Positions 35,092 to 46,892 of a stretch of DNA of 64,000 nt are shown piece by piece. The position numbers and the translations under genes were made by a program. Under the pieces are notes generated by a model. That model was given only the letters and a program-made list of their open reading frames with translations, searched no databases and had not been told where the DNA came from. Position 1 is the first letter of the stretch, and each line of letters starts with the position of its first letter. The DNA comes from Begonia masoniana (taxonomy: Eukaryota; Streptophyta; Magnoliopsida; Cucurbitales; Begoniaceae): contig CM039502.1 of the NCBI GenBank assembly GCA_022432975.1, positions 22,776,383 through 22,840,382 of the forward strand, in the 5' to 3' direction.

Positions 35092-37495
35092 ATAATAAAA
35101 TAAAACAACAGAATGGCTTTGCCATTCTGTTGTTCTCGTTCGTGCCCGACGCCGAGGGTAAGCAGGGGAGACGGAGGCGAGGGGGGAGGCGACGTGGCGC
35201 CGAACGCCGACGACTCCCGACGATCTCCGGCCAGACATCGGCGGCGAGCTGTTCCCGGCCGTCTTCGCGCACGAACCGACAGGTGAGGTTTGGTTTTTAT
35301 GCCCTGTTTCGGTTCTGTTCAGGGCCGACGGCGACGAGCTGCTAGAGCTCCGATCGCCGGCCGTTTTTCGCTAGTTTCGTCGTCTGGATTCCGGGCTCGA
35401 TGCCGGTAAGCACTGCTGAGCAGTGTTCAGCTCGGGAGGAGCTAAAAACCGAGGGATCCAATTTTGGGGAATTCGGGTTTTCTGACTTGGAGCTTCGATT
35501 TTGGTTAGTTTATATTAATTGAGCGTATAGGTGGTCGATTGGTGAAGAAATTGATGAGAATTGAGGAAAAATTGGAAAAGGGAAAAATTCCCGGTTTAGG
35601 CAGCTCGGGTTTTGGGGATTTTGACCTAGTTAGGGTTAGTTGTTTTGAAATTCCTTTTGGCAGGTTAAAATAGGTTATTAGAGGAGTACGTGGCCGCTGG
35701 AATCGTTCGATTCCGATAACCGACGCAAAAGTTATGCACGTTTGAGGTTTTGGGTCGGTTTTTACCGAACCCAAATTGGTAGCCCGTTTCAGTAGGTTTT
35801 TGTTGGATTAGGCTAGAAATAGTAGTTTGAGAGTAATTGGTGAATGTAGGCTTAATTTGAATGAAGTTTGATTAATTGTAGTTAGAGTTAGTTTAAATAT
35901 TCTTTAGAAGTGAATAGTGATGCTCAAGTGAATTTTGTGAATGTGATAGGTTACCGAGTGGGCAAATGTACATAGCCAAAGCGAGTAAGTGCGGTGCCAG
36001 AGTTCAGGTAAGTAGAAGACGTTTGTTTTGCTTTCGGGCCTACACTACGGAACAGTAGGATTTATTTGTTTGTTGTTTGACCGTCTTCTTTGTTGGTTAA
36101 ACCTTGTTGGTTATTTGTTGTTGATGTTTGGTTGTCTTCTTTGTCGGTCAAGCATTGTTGTGGTTGTGTTGGTTGTTTCATTTGGTGTTGTGTTGGTCGT
36201 TTTGTTCGGTATGGCATATTTGAAGCATGCATCATTGTATATCACGCTAGGTACGAGCATTGGCATAGTTGGCATTGTGAGTATGAATGTAATCAGATAA
36301 GAAAATTTTAATGCATCTCGAATAGGTGCCTTGTCGGGCTGAGGTTGCTGGAAGTAGCACCCCGAGGGGTACTCTATGAGAGAGGGCCTGCTAAAACATG
36401 TATTGCATTTCGAATAGTGTGCCTTGTCGGGCTGAGGTTGCTGGTAGTAGCACCCCGAGGGGTACTCTATGAGAGATGGTTGGCTAAAACATTTAATCCT
36501 GAATAGTGTGCCTTGTCGGGCTGAGGTTGCTGGCAGTAGCACCCCGAGGGGTCCACTATGAAGGATGGTGGTTCGAGTGTGGCCATCCTAGACGATTATG
36601 GGATGTGTGCCAACTCGTTCCACACGGCTTAAGAAAGATTAAAGCAAGAGTAAAGCAACGAACAACAAATAAGCACAACTGAGTGATAGAAACTGCATGT
36701 GTTAGGTTGATTGCACTGTGTGTTGTCGTGTTATGTTGAGTCAGTTTGTTGAGTTGCATTGGGTGGTGTTGTATCTTTGTGTTGAGTTGTCGTGTCGAGG
36801 GGTGTTGTGTTGTTGTGTTAGAGTAGGGTAGTGTGTGCATTCTTCTTGTTATTATTTGTTACTCCCTACTTGCTAAGCGTAAGCTTACGTGTGTGTGTGT
36901 GTTCTGTGGTGTAGGTAACGACGCGGCTACAGGTGAGCTATGTGAGTCAGCCAGGACTTGAGAGCGGTCGGAGATGCACGGGGCGTGCCGGTGCGGGCAG
37001 TTGTCGGGGCGACTCCACCATGGTCTTCGGAGATGTGGACTTTGTATTTTGATAGCGTATTGTAGATGTCTGTTGTTGTATATAGTTAAGTTAAGGGTGA
37101 TATGTCGCCCTATATTGTGGTCTTTCTTCAATTAGGGTTGTTAATATTTTAGTTTAACCCTTTACTGCTATTTGGAGATTTCTCATGCCGTATGCTGGAT
37201 AGTTGGTTGGTTAGGAGTATTCTGGAACTGTTTGGGGATTGAATTATTGCAGGTACTTAGCATTTTGGGAGGCGCCATTTTCAGGCGTTACTTTGCCGAA
37301 ATTTTCGGGAAGGATGCCGTGGTGCTTAAAGGTTAGGATTAAGGGGAAGAGTCTAGGCAGCTAGGTATGACGTAAAGAGTTTCAGGAGATTTAGTTTTAA
37401 ATCCTAGGGTGTTAGGTTTATTTTGTATGAGGTTTTAATGTGGGATTGGTTAGCTAAGTAGCGCTCCGAGCCAGGGTGGGTTCGGGGGCGTTACA
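34825..37495 (+). mobile_element. Solo LTR K
   Basis: A single 2671-bp LTR, TGTAACAACCGGGG ... TCGGGGGCGTTACA, has a perfect target-site duplication CGCTT (34820-34824 and 37496-37500). It carries a (TTA)n microsatellite (35057-35090) beside an inverted repeat ACAGAATGGC...GCCATTCTGT (35107-35132), and three copies of a roughly 90-bp GC-rich repeat (GTGCCTTGTCGGGCTGAGGT..., 36325-36560). The acceptor-like GTGGTGTAG (36914) begins GNDAATGELCESART and TGA. Its first half is related to LTR L; its second half is not. Confidence 0.92.
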
Positions 37496-37500
37496 CGCTT

Positions 37501-38673
37501 GATATTGAAGCAGTTGATCAGAGTTCTGCCAGACCGAGGGAGCCATCTAAGGGTTTCTTCCGAGAGATACGTCATCAGTCTCTGAACCGGGGTTGGCAGC
37601 CTTAGAGCGCAGCCACAGCCACAACAGCAGAGAGGCGTCAAAAGGCCTCTTGAGGGAGGTAGCGATAGGAGTAAGGGGAAGCAAGTACAAGTGGCTTCTC
37701 AGATACCTGTTTGCCCTAAGTGTCAGAGGGAGCACAGTGGCCAGTGCAGATTGGGCATGGGTGTGTGCTATCGGTGTGGAGACCCGGGCCATTTTGCTAG
37801 AGATTGCCTGAAGCCCAGCAGAGATCAGTTAGGCGGTGATCAGAGGAGAGTTATGCCGAGGATCTTCGCATTTATTGAGCCTGGCGATGTGGATGATGAG
37901 GATCAGCCTGCCGTGATAGCAGGTACTATATTGGTTACTGGCGTTCCTGTATTTTCTTTATTAGACACGGGGGCTACGCATTCTTTTGTTTCCACCGCTT
38001 GTGTGTCTAGACTAAAGCTTGCGCCTGAGTTAGCAAAGTGCGAATACAGTGTGATGCTACCTTCGGGTGAGCGTATGCTGTCAGGTCGTGTTGTCCAGCG
38101 CAATATTATCTCGATTGGGGATCGTACCCTCTATGCTCGCCTCATTATTATGGGCATAGAACACTATGATCTGATCTTAGGGATGGACTGGCTGTCACAG
38201 CACTTCGCCACCATCGATTGTCGATCTGGGATTGTCACCTTTCGACCCCCGGGTAAAGTCGAGTTTTCTTATCAGGCGATAAGCAGATTGAGTAGCTCGC
38301 CTATTTCTTATTCCATGAAGGTCAACAAGCAGTTTAAAGGTGCGTGCTCTATTTATTTGGCCTCTGTATTTGATTGTCAGTTGCTCAGCGGAGAAAAGCC
38401 GAGCGACATTCCTATTGTCAGAGAGTTCTCTGGGATCTTTCTTGATGATCTTCCCGGGTTACCACCAGACCGGGAGATCGAATTTACTATTGATGTCTAT
38501 CCAAACTCAGCGCTGAGGTTTAAGAACCCGTATCGGTTGGCACCAGCTGAGTTGAGGGAACTAAGGACTCAGCTTGATGAGTTGTTAGAGAAGGGATTTA
38601 TTCGACCCAGTGTTTCACCCTGGGGTGCGCCTGTTCTATTCGTCAAGAAGAAAGACGGGACCCTTAGGATGTG
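37501..38673 (+). pseudogene. Element J gag C-terminus, protease and start of RT
   Basis: The J polyprotein resumes after K. The first codons (DIEAVDQSSARPRE) lead to a TAG and a frameshift near 37605; from then on the frame is open. Zinc knuckles CPKCQREHSGQC and CYRCGDPGHFARDC are followed by aspartic protease (SLLDTGATHSF, LGMDWLSQHF). The RT N-terminus then reads [30 protein letters not shown] and TLRM. It is cut at the next codons by LTR L; the target ATGTG lies within RMC of the conserved [11 protein letters not shown] motif. Confidence 0.9.
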
Positions 38674-40625
38674 TGTCACGACCCTAATACTGTACCCTTA
38701 TTTACCCTTATTTTACCGTACAAATTTTTCATTTTCCTTTATCCTTAGCATTTATGCGGAAAACAATTTAATAAGACAATTTAAAATCACTTACATAAAT
38801 AAATTAAAACAATTACAAAACAATTATTTAAACCAATACGTACCCAAACACCTACAAAATACAACCTCAAAACCGACTCGAAACACAACTATACAAAGTA
38901 CATTTTCACGAAAATAAACTGCGTGGTTCCGTTTGAAAGTTTAACATATCCTCCTGTTTTAAATACAAAACAATTCCAAACATTTAAAACATTAATATAT
39001 AACCTATCTTCTAACCAGATCCAAGCAACCTAAAATGTCTATCTGTACAATTATCCTAACCTAAACACCATCAACCCAAAATATCCAAATATCCTCAAAA
39101 CACGTACAGACATCCCCACGGGTCGGGTTAAGCATCGACAGCGCCAGCACACTCCGCGAGCCATCCTCCGTCAACTGCCATCACTCCTCGGGTGGAGGGA
39201 TCTCGTAGTCACCTGTAACGGGATCACCTACACCATACAATACACTATGAGATAAAAATCTCAGTAAGACTCATAAATGCAGATGCGTATGTCATTCAGA
39301 AAACATGCAGATAACAGATTCAGATAACAGATTCAGATTCATTCAGATTCAGATTCATTACGTCGCAGACAGAACGTCACCGAGGTCTAAACCACCTCGC
39401 GTGACCAGATAACAGATTACGTAGATTTTTGTTGGTTCGTTTTACTTTTTAATTAGGTCGCAGACAGAATGTCACCGAGGCCTACCTCGCCGTGACCAGA
39501 TAACAGATTACGTAGCTTCATTTCGTTCGTTGATTCATTTTACTTTAAAGAACGTGATGCATGAGCAGACAAATACATAACATGATGCATGAGCAGACAA
39601 ATACATAAAGTAAACAATCAACATGTGTACCATCAAGACGATAAAGCAATTAAACATAACCCATACAGAACTAGTCCTAACTACCCGAAAACACAATTTA
39701 AACATATACGTCACCAAAATCCTCGAGACGACTTCGACGTACGGTGTAGGCCAATCGGCCAGAAAAATCACGAGAACTTACCTCGTGTCCAAAGCAGCTC
39801 AAGCTCCGTCTACGAGCGTTGTTTGTCTGAGGCAAAACACAACATTGACATCAAAACTAATTTAAGCATCTAAACGTCCAAATTATCAAAACCTTAACTA
39901 AACCAATTTCCTAATACTTTAATCCAACTAAAATCTAACTAAACGGCCACTAATTTGGGTTCGGTAAAAACCGACCCGAAACTCATACGCGCGTAACTTT
40001 TGCGTCGGTTATCGGAATCGAACGATTCCAGCGGCCACGTACTCCTCTAATAACCTATTTTAATCTGCCAAAAGGAATCTTAAAACAAACGACCGGAACT
40101 AGGTCAATTTATCAAAAACCTGAAACTGCCCTTTACCCGGAAAATCCCCCTTTTTGATTTTTCATCAAATTCCATCAATTTCTTCACCAATCTATCCTCC
40201 TAACATCCAATTAACATAAACTAACCTAAAATCGAAGTTACACTAAGCAAAACCCGAGTGCCCTAAATCGGGTATTCACTGTTTTCGCTCAATTTGAGCA
40301 CAACGCGGCCAGGCGACATTCGCCGGCCAAAGCCCGGCCATTTGACGCTAAGAACGGCCAAAAGCCGCCAGAAATCGGAGCTCAATCGAGCTCGTCCTTC
40401 ACGGCCCTAAATCGAACCGAAAACAGGTAAAAACCGAGCCATACCGTCGGTTTTTTTGTATGCGAAGACGGCCGGAAACGTTAGTCCTTCCTTCGTCGCC
40501 GTCGTCTGGTCGGAGAACTTCGTCGATCGTCGCCCGAGCTTCGTTGCGTTCTCCCCTGTTCTTCGTCGTTCACGGGGAGCTCGAACACAAACAACAATTT
40601 TTGTTGTTTGTGTTTAATTAAATAA

Positions 40626-40661
<36 letters not shown>

Positions 40662-40894
40662 TATTAATTAAATCTTCATTTACCGTTTTTGCTCTTCCGT
40701 AAATTCCGTTAAATCTCGTTCTTAATTATAACCCACGGCTTAATTTCTCCATTTTGAATACCCGAACACGATTTAATTGATCAATTATTTTAACCAATTT
40801 TATTCACGTTTCTTTTAAATTAATTAAAACGATTATTTTATTATTCTTTTATTTTCTCTCCAATTTTTCCTTATAAAAATTCCCGGGCGTTACA
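38674..40894 (-). mobile_element. Solo LTR L (mosaic)
   Basis: A 2221-bp LTR in minus orientation, on the + strand TGTCACGACCC ... GGGCGTTACA, has a perfect target-site duplication ATGTG (38669-38673 and 40895-40899). In element orientation its first part (40894 to about 39950) matches LTR K, including a (TAA)11 microsatellite (40628-40660) and the GCGTAACTTTTGCGTCGG block. Its second part (about 39945 to 38674) matches the J/D family, including the micro-exon, the acidic exon and a CAGATTC-rich repeat (39310-39360). It carries none of K's 90-bp repeats. Confidence 0.9.
39181..39826 (-). other. LTR micro-exon and acidic exon, solo LTR L
   Basis: On the minus strand TTTTGCCTCAG precedes a 45-nt block (39826-39782) followed by GTAAGTTCTCG. 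The codon that is Trp in J, C, D and F is TAG here. The acceptor GTATGGTGTAG precedes GTGATCCCGTTACAGG (from 39227), reading GDPVTGDYEIPPPEE and TGA at 39181-39183. Confidence 0.35.
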
Positions 40895-40936
40895 ATGTGC
40901 ATTGATTATAGAGAGTTAAACAAATTGACGGTGAAG

Positions 40937-41920
<984 letters not shown>

Positions 41921-43404
41921 AAGTTCGTGGTGGTTTTCATCGACGACATTCTGATCTATTCTAAGACGAAAGAAGAGCACGAGGAGCACTTGAGAATAGT
42001 TTTGAGGATTTTATGTCAGCACCAGTTGTATCCAAAGTTCTCTAAGTGCGAATTCTGGCTGGATCGAGTCTGTTTTCTTGGCCACATTATATCAGAGGAA
42101 GGGGTTTCTGTGGATCCGAGCAAAATTCAGGCGGTCAAGATTGGCCACAGCCGAAGAACGTACGAGAGGTACGCGGATTTCTCGGGTTAGCCAGTTATTA
42201 CCAGAAGTTTATTAAGGGATTCTCGAAGATCGCACTTCCTCTTTCACGACTGACTCGGAAGAACGAGAGGTTTATATGGTCGTCTGCTTGTGATGATAGT
42301 TTTATGGAGTTAAAGCAGAGATTGACCACCGCTCCAGTACTGGCGTTACCTGTTGAAGGTGACAAGTTCAGTATTTATTGTGATGTGTCAGGAGTTGGAC
42401 TAGGTTGTGTGTTGATGCAGGAGGGCAGAGTTATTGTGTAATATCCGGCTTGTACGGATTTTTGAATATATTATGTTATATTATTATTTCATTATTTGAT
42501 GGCATTTTTGGTAAATATGTCAAATCAGGTCCGTTTTACAAAAAGAAAGCGTCATTACGGTTCTAACGAATAATAAGAATTTTAAGGAATTTATGGGAAT
42601 TTTCGGAGATCAAACACTATATTCCGAGTAAATACACCTTTTGTAGTGTAAAAGACGTTCTCGTAAAAATAGGAAACGAGGTCCGAATCGCGAACGGACA
42701 GTTTTAATAAATCCCTGGCAATGAATAAAAGCTATTGGCAAAATATGGAACTTTCGAGAATCCGAATAGTTGGACGATTAACGAACCGAAGGACGAAACA
42801 AAATAGAAATAAGAGCTAAGGGCAATTTGGTAATTTGCCAAATCAAATTATTAAATAACCTAAATTTTCTCTCTTTCCCTCACTTCTCTCTTTTCTTCTC
42901 TGCCGCCCACGAAACCAGAGAGCTTCTCCTCTCTCGGCCGCCGACGATTCCAACGGTTCCGACCTCCGTTTCTCTTCCGTTTCTCCTCCGTTCTTCGTCA
43001 TTTCTTCTCCTCTCGCTACCCTCGGTATGTACCTACAATCTTAGAGCCTTTATTTCAACGTTTACGCCGTTTTAGATAATTAGGGTTTCGATTATATCTC
43101 GTTAAAAACGCGAATTAGGGCTCGTAATTAATAGGTTAGTCGTAATTATGTATATGTTGAACATGTTGGACGTTATTGGACGAAGAAAAGTCAATTTGCG
43201 AAAAAGTTATAAATCTGTAAAATGTCGGGTTTTTAGGAAAAACTCGTAACTAGAGATTTTGGATTATAAAGCTTTAATTAACGTTCGAAATGCTCTAAAT
43301 AGCTAAGTGGAGAATTTAGGAGAATTCGTTAATTGAGGATTTTGTAATTTGGATGTTTAATAGCTTAATTCGGTTTTAACGGCAAATATCGTGTTTTACC
43401 TCAG

Positions 43405-44097
43405 ACACGCGACTCCAGTGGACGAAGCTTGAGATCCAGCGCGCTCAAGGTAAGTTCTCGTGACTTGCTTGACCGAAAGGTCTACACCATACCTCGTCGT
43501 CGTATCAAGGATCCTTGAGGGTTCCTTGGTTTACGTTGTTTAGGTTGGGTAGTTAGGTTGGTTGTTTATAGGTTATGTTGTATTGTCTTGTTGATATGTA
43601 TGCTGTTTGTTTACTTTCCGCTGATTAACTGTTCATGCATCACGTATTTCAAATGTCATAGAAAATGGATTTCCGCACGTGTTTTTAAGGAAAGAAATGA
43701 ACCTCTGTAATTAATGTACGTAATCTGTATCTGTATCTGTATCTGGTTACGCGAGGTGGGGCTCAGGCATGGCTGTAGGGTTTGTGAGCATGTACCCCCC
43801 TCCTCTAAATCGAAAGTGGTAGTCCGACCGCGGGATGTATCCTTTCCATTTAGAGGGCTGATATCTCGGTAACAATCTGTCTGTGACGTAATGAAAAGAA
43901 TGAAAATGTATCTGAATATGAATATGTAATCTGCACGTTTTATGAATGGCATACGCACGCATGCATCTGCATTTACGTAGCTTACTGAGATTTCAATATC
44001 TCATATGTGTCTGTATGGTGTAGGTGACATTATAGGTTACGTTGACCCAGGTGAGGATGATATTCCTCCTCCTGACGTAGGAGCAGCTGATGGATGA
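43405..44097 (+). other. LTR micro-exon and acidic exon, solo LTR M
   Basis: The micro-exon 43405-43449 (45 nt) lies between TTTTACCTCAG and GTAAGTTCTCG and reads TRLQWTKLEIQRAQ. After GTATGGTGTAG (44023) the frame starts GDIIGYVDPGEDDIPPPDV and runs a few residues further to TGA at 44095-44097. The frame is open across the join. Confidence 0.4.
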
Positions 44098-44599
44098 TGG
44101 CCGTGGGAGTGCGCTGAGCAGTCGAGGCGCGATATGACCCGTGGGGATGTATGTATGGACTCTGGGGTTGTTTTGGGATGTTTGATCTGATAATTGTATA
44201 GAATATTTAGGTTTTTTGGATCTGGACAGGGGTTAGATAACGTTTTGGTAATTGTATGTAAAACGCTTTGGTTTAAACTGTTTTGATAAACGTTATGAAA
44301 TGTTTTGGTTTAAATGTTTAAGTTGAATGAAAATGTTTTGAAATGTTGTTTGTAGGTTGTTACGGATAGCTCGGCTTTTAGAGCTATCCACGCAGTTGGA
44401 CTTCGCAAAGTCCAAAGCGAGTCGATTGAGTTTAGGTTATGTTTTAATCGGTTGAGTGCATGTGTGAGTTTTGGTGATTACTGGTGAAAGGAAGAATGTG
44501 ATTTGCTCTCTGGAGATCGGATTCCAGAGAACAAATAAATGTGTTTGAAGCTGAAAATTTTGAAGTGTTAAAGTCTCGAAGGAAAAGGAGGATCGCTGC

Positions 44600-44765
44600 C
44601 CTTGATGTAGGCAGCAGCGATCGATCTCTGCTGAAAGCAGAGATCGATTGCTTGCTGCATGCAAGCATGCAGCGATCGATCTCTGTAAACTACAGAGATC
44701 GATCGCTTGCTGCCAATATGCAAGCAGCGATCGATCTCTGTAGTTTACAGAGATCGATCGCCCCT
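44600..44765. repeat. Palindrome array in solo LTR M
   Basis: Repeated CAGCGATCGATCTCTG and its reverse complement alternate with CTTGCTGCATGCAAG-type palindromes. The two largest hairpins have perfect 16-bp arms and 3-bp loops. The array starts about 415 bp before the LTR end, as in A, D, F, J and O. Confidence 0.85.
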
Positions 44766-45020
44766 CTCCTTTTGGCAGCTAGTTCCGATTCTGCCCCTCT
44801 GTATTTAATGTTATTAAATGTTTAAATGATTTAAGTTTTATTAATAGTTTTAGTTTATATTTTAAATGATTTACCAAACGAACTTCGATTTCGATTCCGG
44901 TTTCGGCTTCGATTTCATTTCGCTTTAACGTTAGGTTTTAAAGTTTTATTTAAAATGTAAAAATAAAAATGAAAAATTTATACGGTTAAATGGGTACGGA
45001 CTTAGGGTCGTTACATATTG

Positions 45021-46852
45021 CTTATGCTTCTCGGCAACTGAAGCCGTATGAGCAGAATTACCCTACGCACGACCTTGAGTTAGCAGCTGTTGTTTTCGCA
45101 CTGAAGATATGGAGACATTATTTATATGGGCAGTAGTGCGAGATATTTTCAGACCACAAGAGCTTGAAGTATTTGTTTACGCAGAAGGAGCTGAATATGA
45201 GACAGAGACGGTGGCTTGAGTTCGTAAAAGATTATGATTTTGATATCAAATACCACCAAGGAAAGGCGAACAAGGTAGCTGATGCTTTGAGTAGAATGCC
45301 TTCTGCGAGTCAGCCTTCATTAGTAGCGATGTTAGTTACGCTGCGGTCTGAGATTGAGAGGTTCAACGTCGAGATAGTGGCAGAGTTGTCCAGTATGCTC
45401 GCCAACATTTCTTTCAGGCCGACTATTCTGGATCGGATACGTGAGGCTCAGCAGAATGATACGGAGTGTGAGGAGCTTCGATCCAGCATGACATTGGGAG
45501 ACTCGTCGGATTTCCATTTATTGGAGGATGATATTCTGAAGTTCAGACATAGGTGGTACGTGCCTAACGACGAGGATCTGAAGAAAGAGATATTGGCCGA
45601 GGCACATTCTTCGGCATATTCTGTACACCTGAAAAGTACTAAGATGTACCGGGACTTAAAGCAGCATTTTTAGTGGCCGAACATGAAACGGGAGGTTGCC
45701 GAGTACGTTGAGACCTGTTTGGTATGTCAACAGGTGAAGGCAGAGCACCAGAGGCCGGTCGGAACATTATTGCCACTGCCGATTCCGGAGTGGAAATTGG
45801 AGCAGATCTCCATGGATTTTATTGTGAGGCTCCCGAGGACGACGAAGGGCCATGACGGCGTATGGGTTATCGTGGACCGATTGACAAAGTCGGCCCACTT
45901 CTTACCTGTGAGGATGACGTCTTCTATGGATCAGCTAGCCGAGCTTTATGTGCAGGAGATTGTCAGACTGCACGGAGTTCCAGTTTCTATTGTCTCAGAC
46001 AGAGATCCGAGATTCACGTCGAAGTTCTGAAAGATTCTGCACAAAGCTATGGGGACTCAGCTTAATTTTAGCACTGCATTTCATCCTCAGACCGATGGTC
46101 AGACAGAGAGGACGAATCAGATTTTGGAGGATATGCTCAGAGCATGTGTGCTGGAGTTTCAGGGATCGTGGAGCAGGTATTTGCCACTGATCGAGTTCTC
46201 ATATAATAACAGCTTCCAGGCTACCATCGGCATGGCTCCGTATGAAGCCTTATATGGTCGGAAGTGTAGATCTCCACTGTATTGGAACGAGGTTGGCGAG
46301 GCCAGCATCGTTGGTCCTGAGATTCTACAGCAGACGGCAGAGAAGATTGCCATTATCCGACAGCGTATTGAGGTAGCTCAGAGCAGACAGAAGAGCTATG
46401 CTGACACTAGACGGAGAGAGCTAGAGTTCGAAGAAGGTGACGAAGTTTATATTAAAGTGTCTCCGTTCAAAGGCGTTGCGAGATTTGGAAGGAGGGGTAA
46501 GTTGAACCCTCGGTATGTGGGGCCCTTTCCTATTCTGAAGAGGATCGGGAAGGTGGCGTACAGATTGCAGCTTCCAGCTTCTATGGAGGGTATTCATGAT
46601 GTATTTCACGTATCCATGCTTCGGAAGTGTTTGCGTGATCCATCACATGCCGTGGAGGCAATAGACATCGAGGTACAACCTACCTTGATCTATGAGGAGA
46701 GGCCGGTACGTATTTTGGAGACTTCCATCAAGGTTTTGCGCAACAAAGAAATTCCGCTAGTTAAAGTCCTATGGCGGAATCATGAGGTGGAAGAAGCGAC
46801 TTGGGAGCGACAGCAGGATATGATGACTAGATATCCTGAGCTGTTTGTATGA
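45021..46852 (+). pseudogene. Element J RNase H end, integrase and chromodomain
   Basis: J pol resumes [21 protein letters not shown] and continues to the end with one frame and three stops: TAG at 45134-45136 ([13 protein letters not shown]), TAG at 45671-45673 (QHF*WPNM) and TGA at 46027-46029 (SKF*KILHK). Integrase zinc finger: [18 protein letters not shown] and [14 protein letters not shown]. Catalytic core: [48 protein letters not shown]-type C-terminus (LNPRYVGPFPIL) and chromodomain (RPVRILETSIKVLRNKE, EEATWERQQDMM) follow, ending PELFV at 46852. Apart from the stops the domains are well preserved. Confidence 0.92.
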
Positions 46853-46876
46853 TTTAATTTTGTGGACAAAATTCTA

Positions 46877-46892
46877 AATAAGGTGGGTGGAA
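46877..46892 (+). other. Polypurine tract of element J
   Basis: AATAAGGTGGGTGGAA ends one base before the 3' LTR start TGTAATATCC at 46893 and follows the pol stop at 46852. Confidence 0.75.

Larger units (their letters stand above)
42437..45015 (+). mobile_element. Solo LTR M
   Basis: A single 2579-bp LTR, TGTAATATCCGGCTTGTACG ... GGGTCGTTACA, has a perfect target-site duplication TATTG (42432-42436 and 45016-45020). It is the same broad family as J and D. Its ATG-free leader ends CTACCCTCG|GTATG. It has the exon-like blocks (43405-44097) and the best palindrome array in the window (44600-44765): two hairpins with perfect 16-bp arms GCGATCGATCTCTGTA/TACAGAGATCGATCGC and 3-bp loops (44672-44706 and 44727-44761). 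Confidence 0.92.

Noticed and set aside
35041..35345. Arg-rich open frames in solo LTR K
   Set aside because: This is the GC-rich leader of the LTR, followed by a donor-like site. The same region in L is not open in a matching frame.
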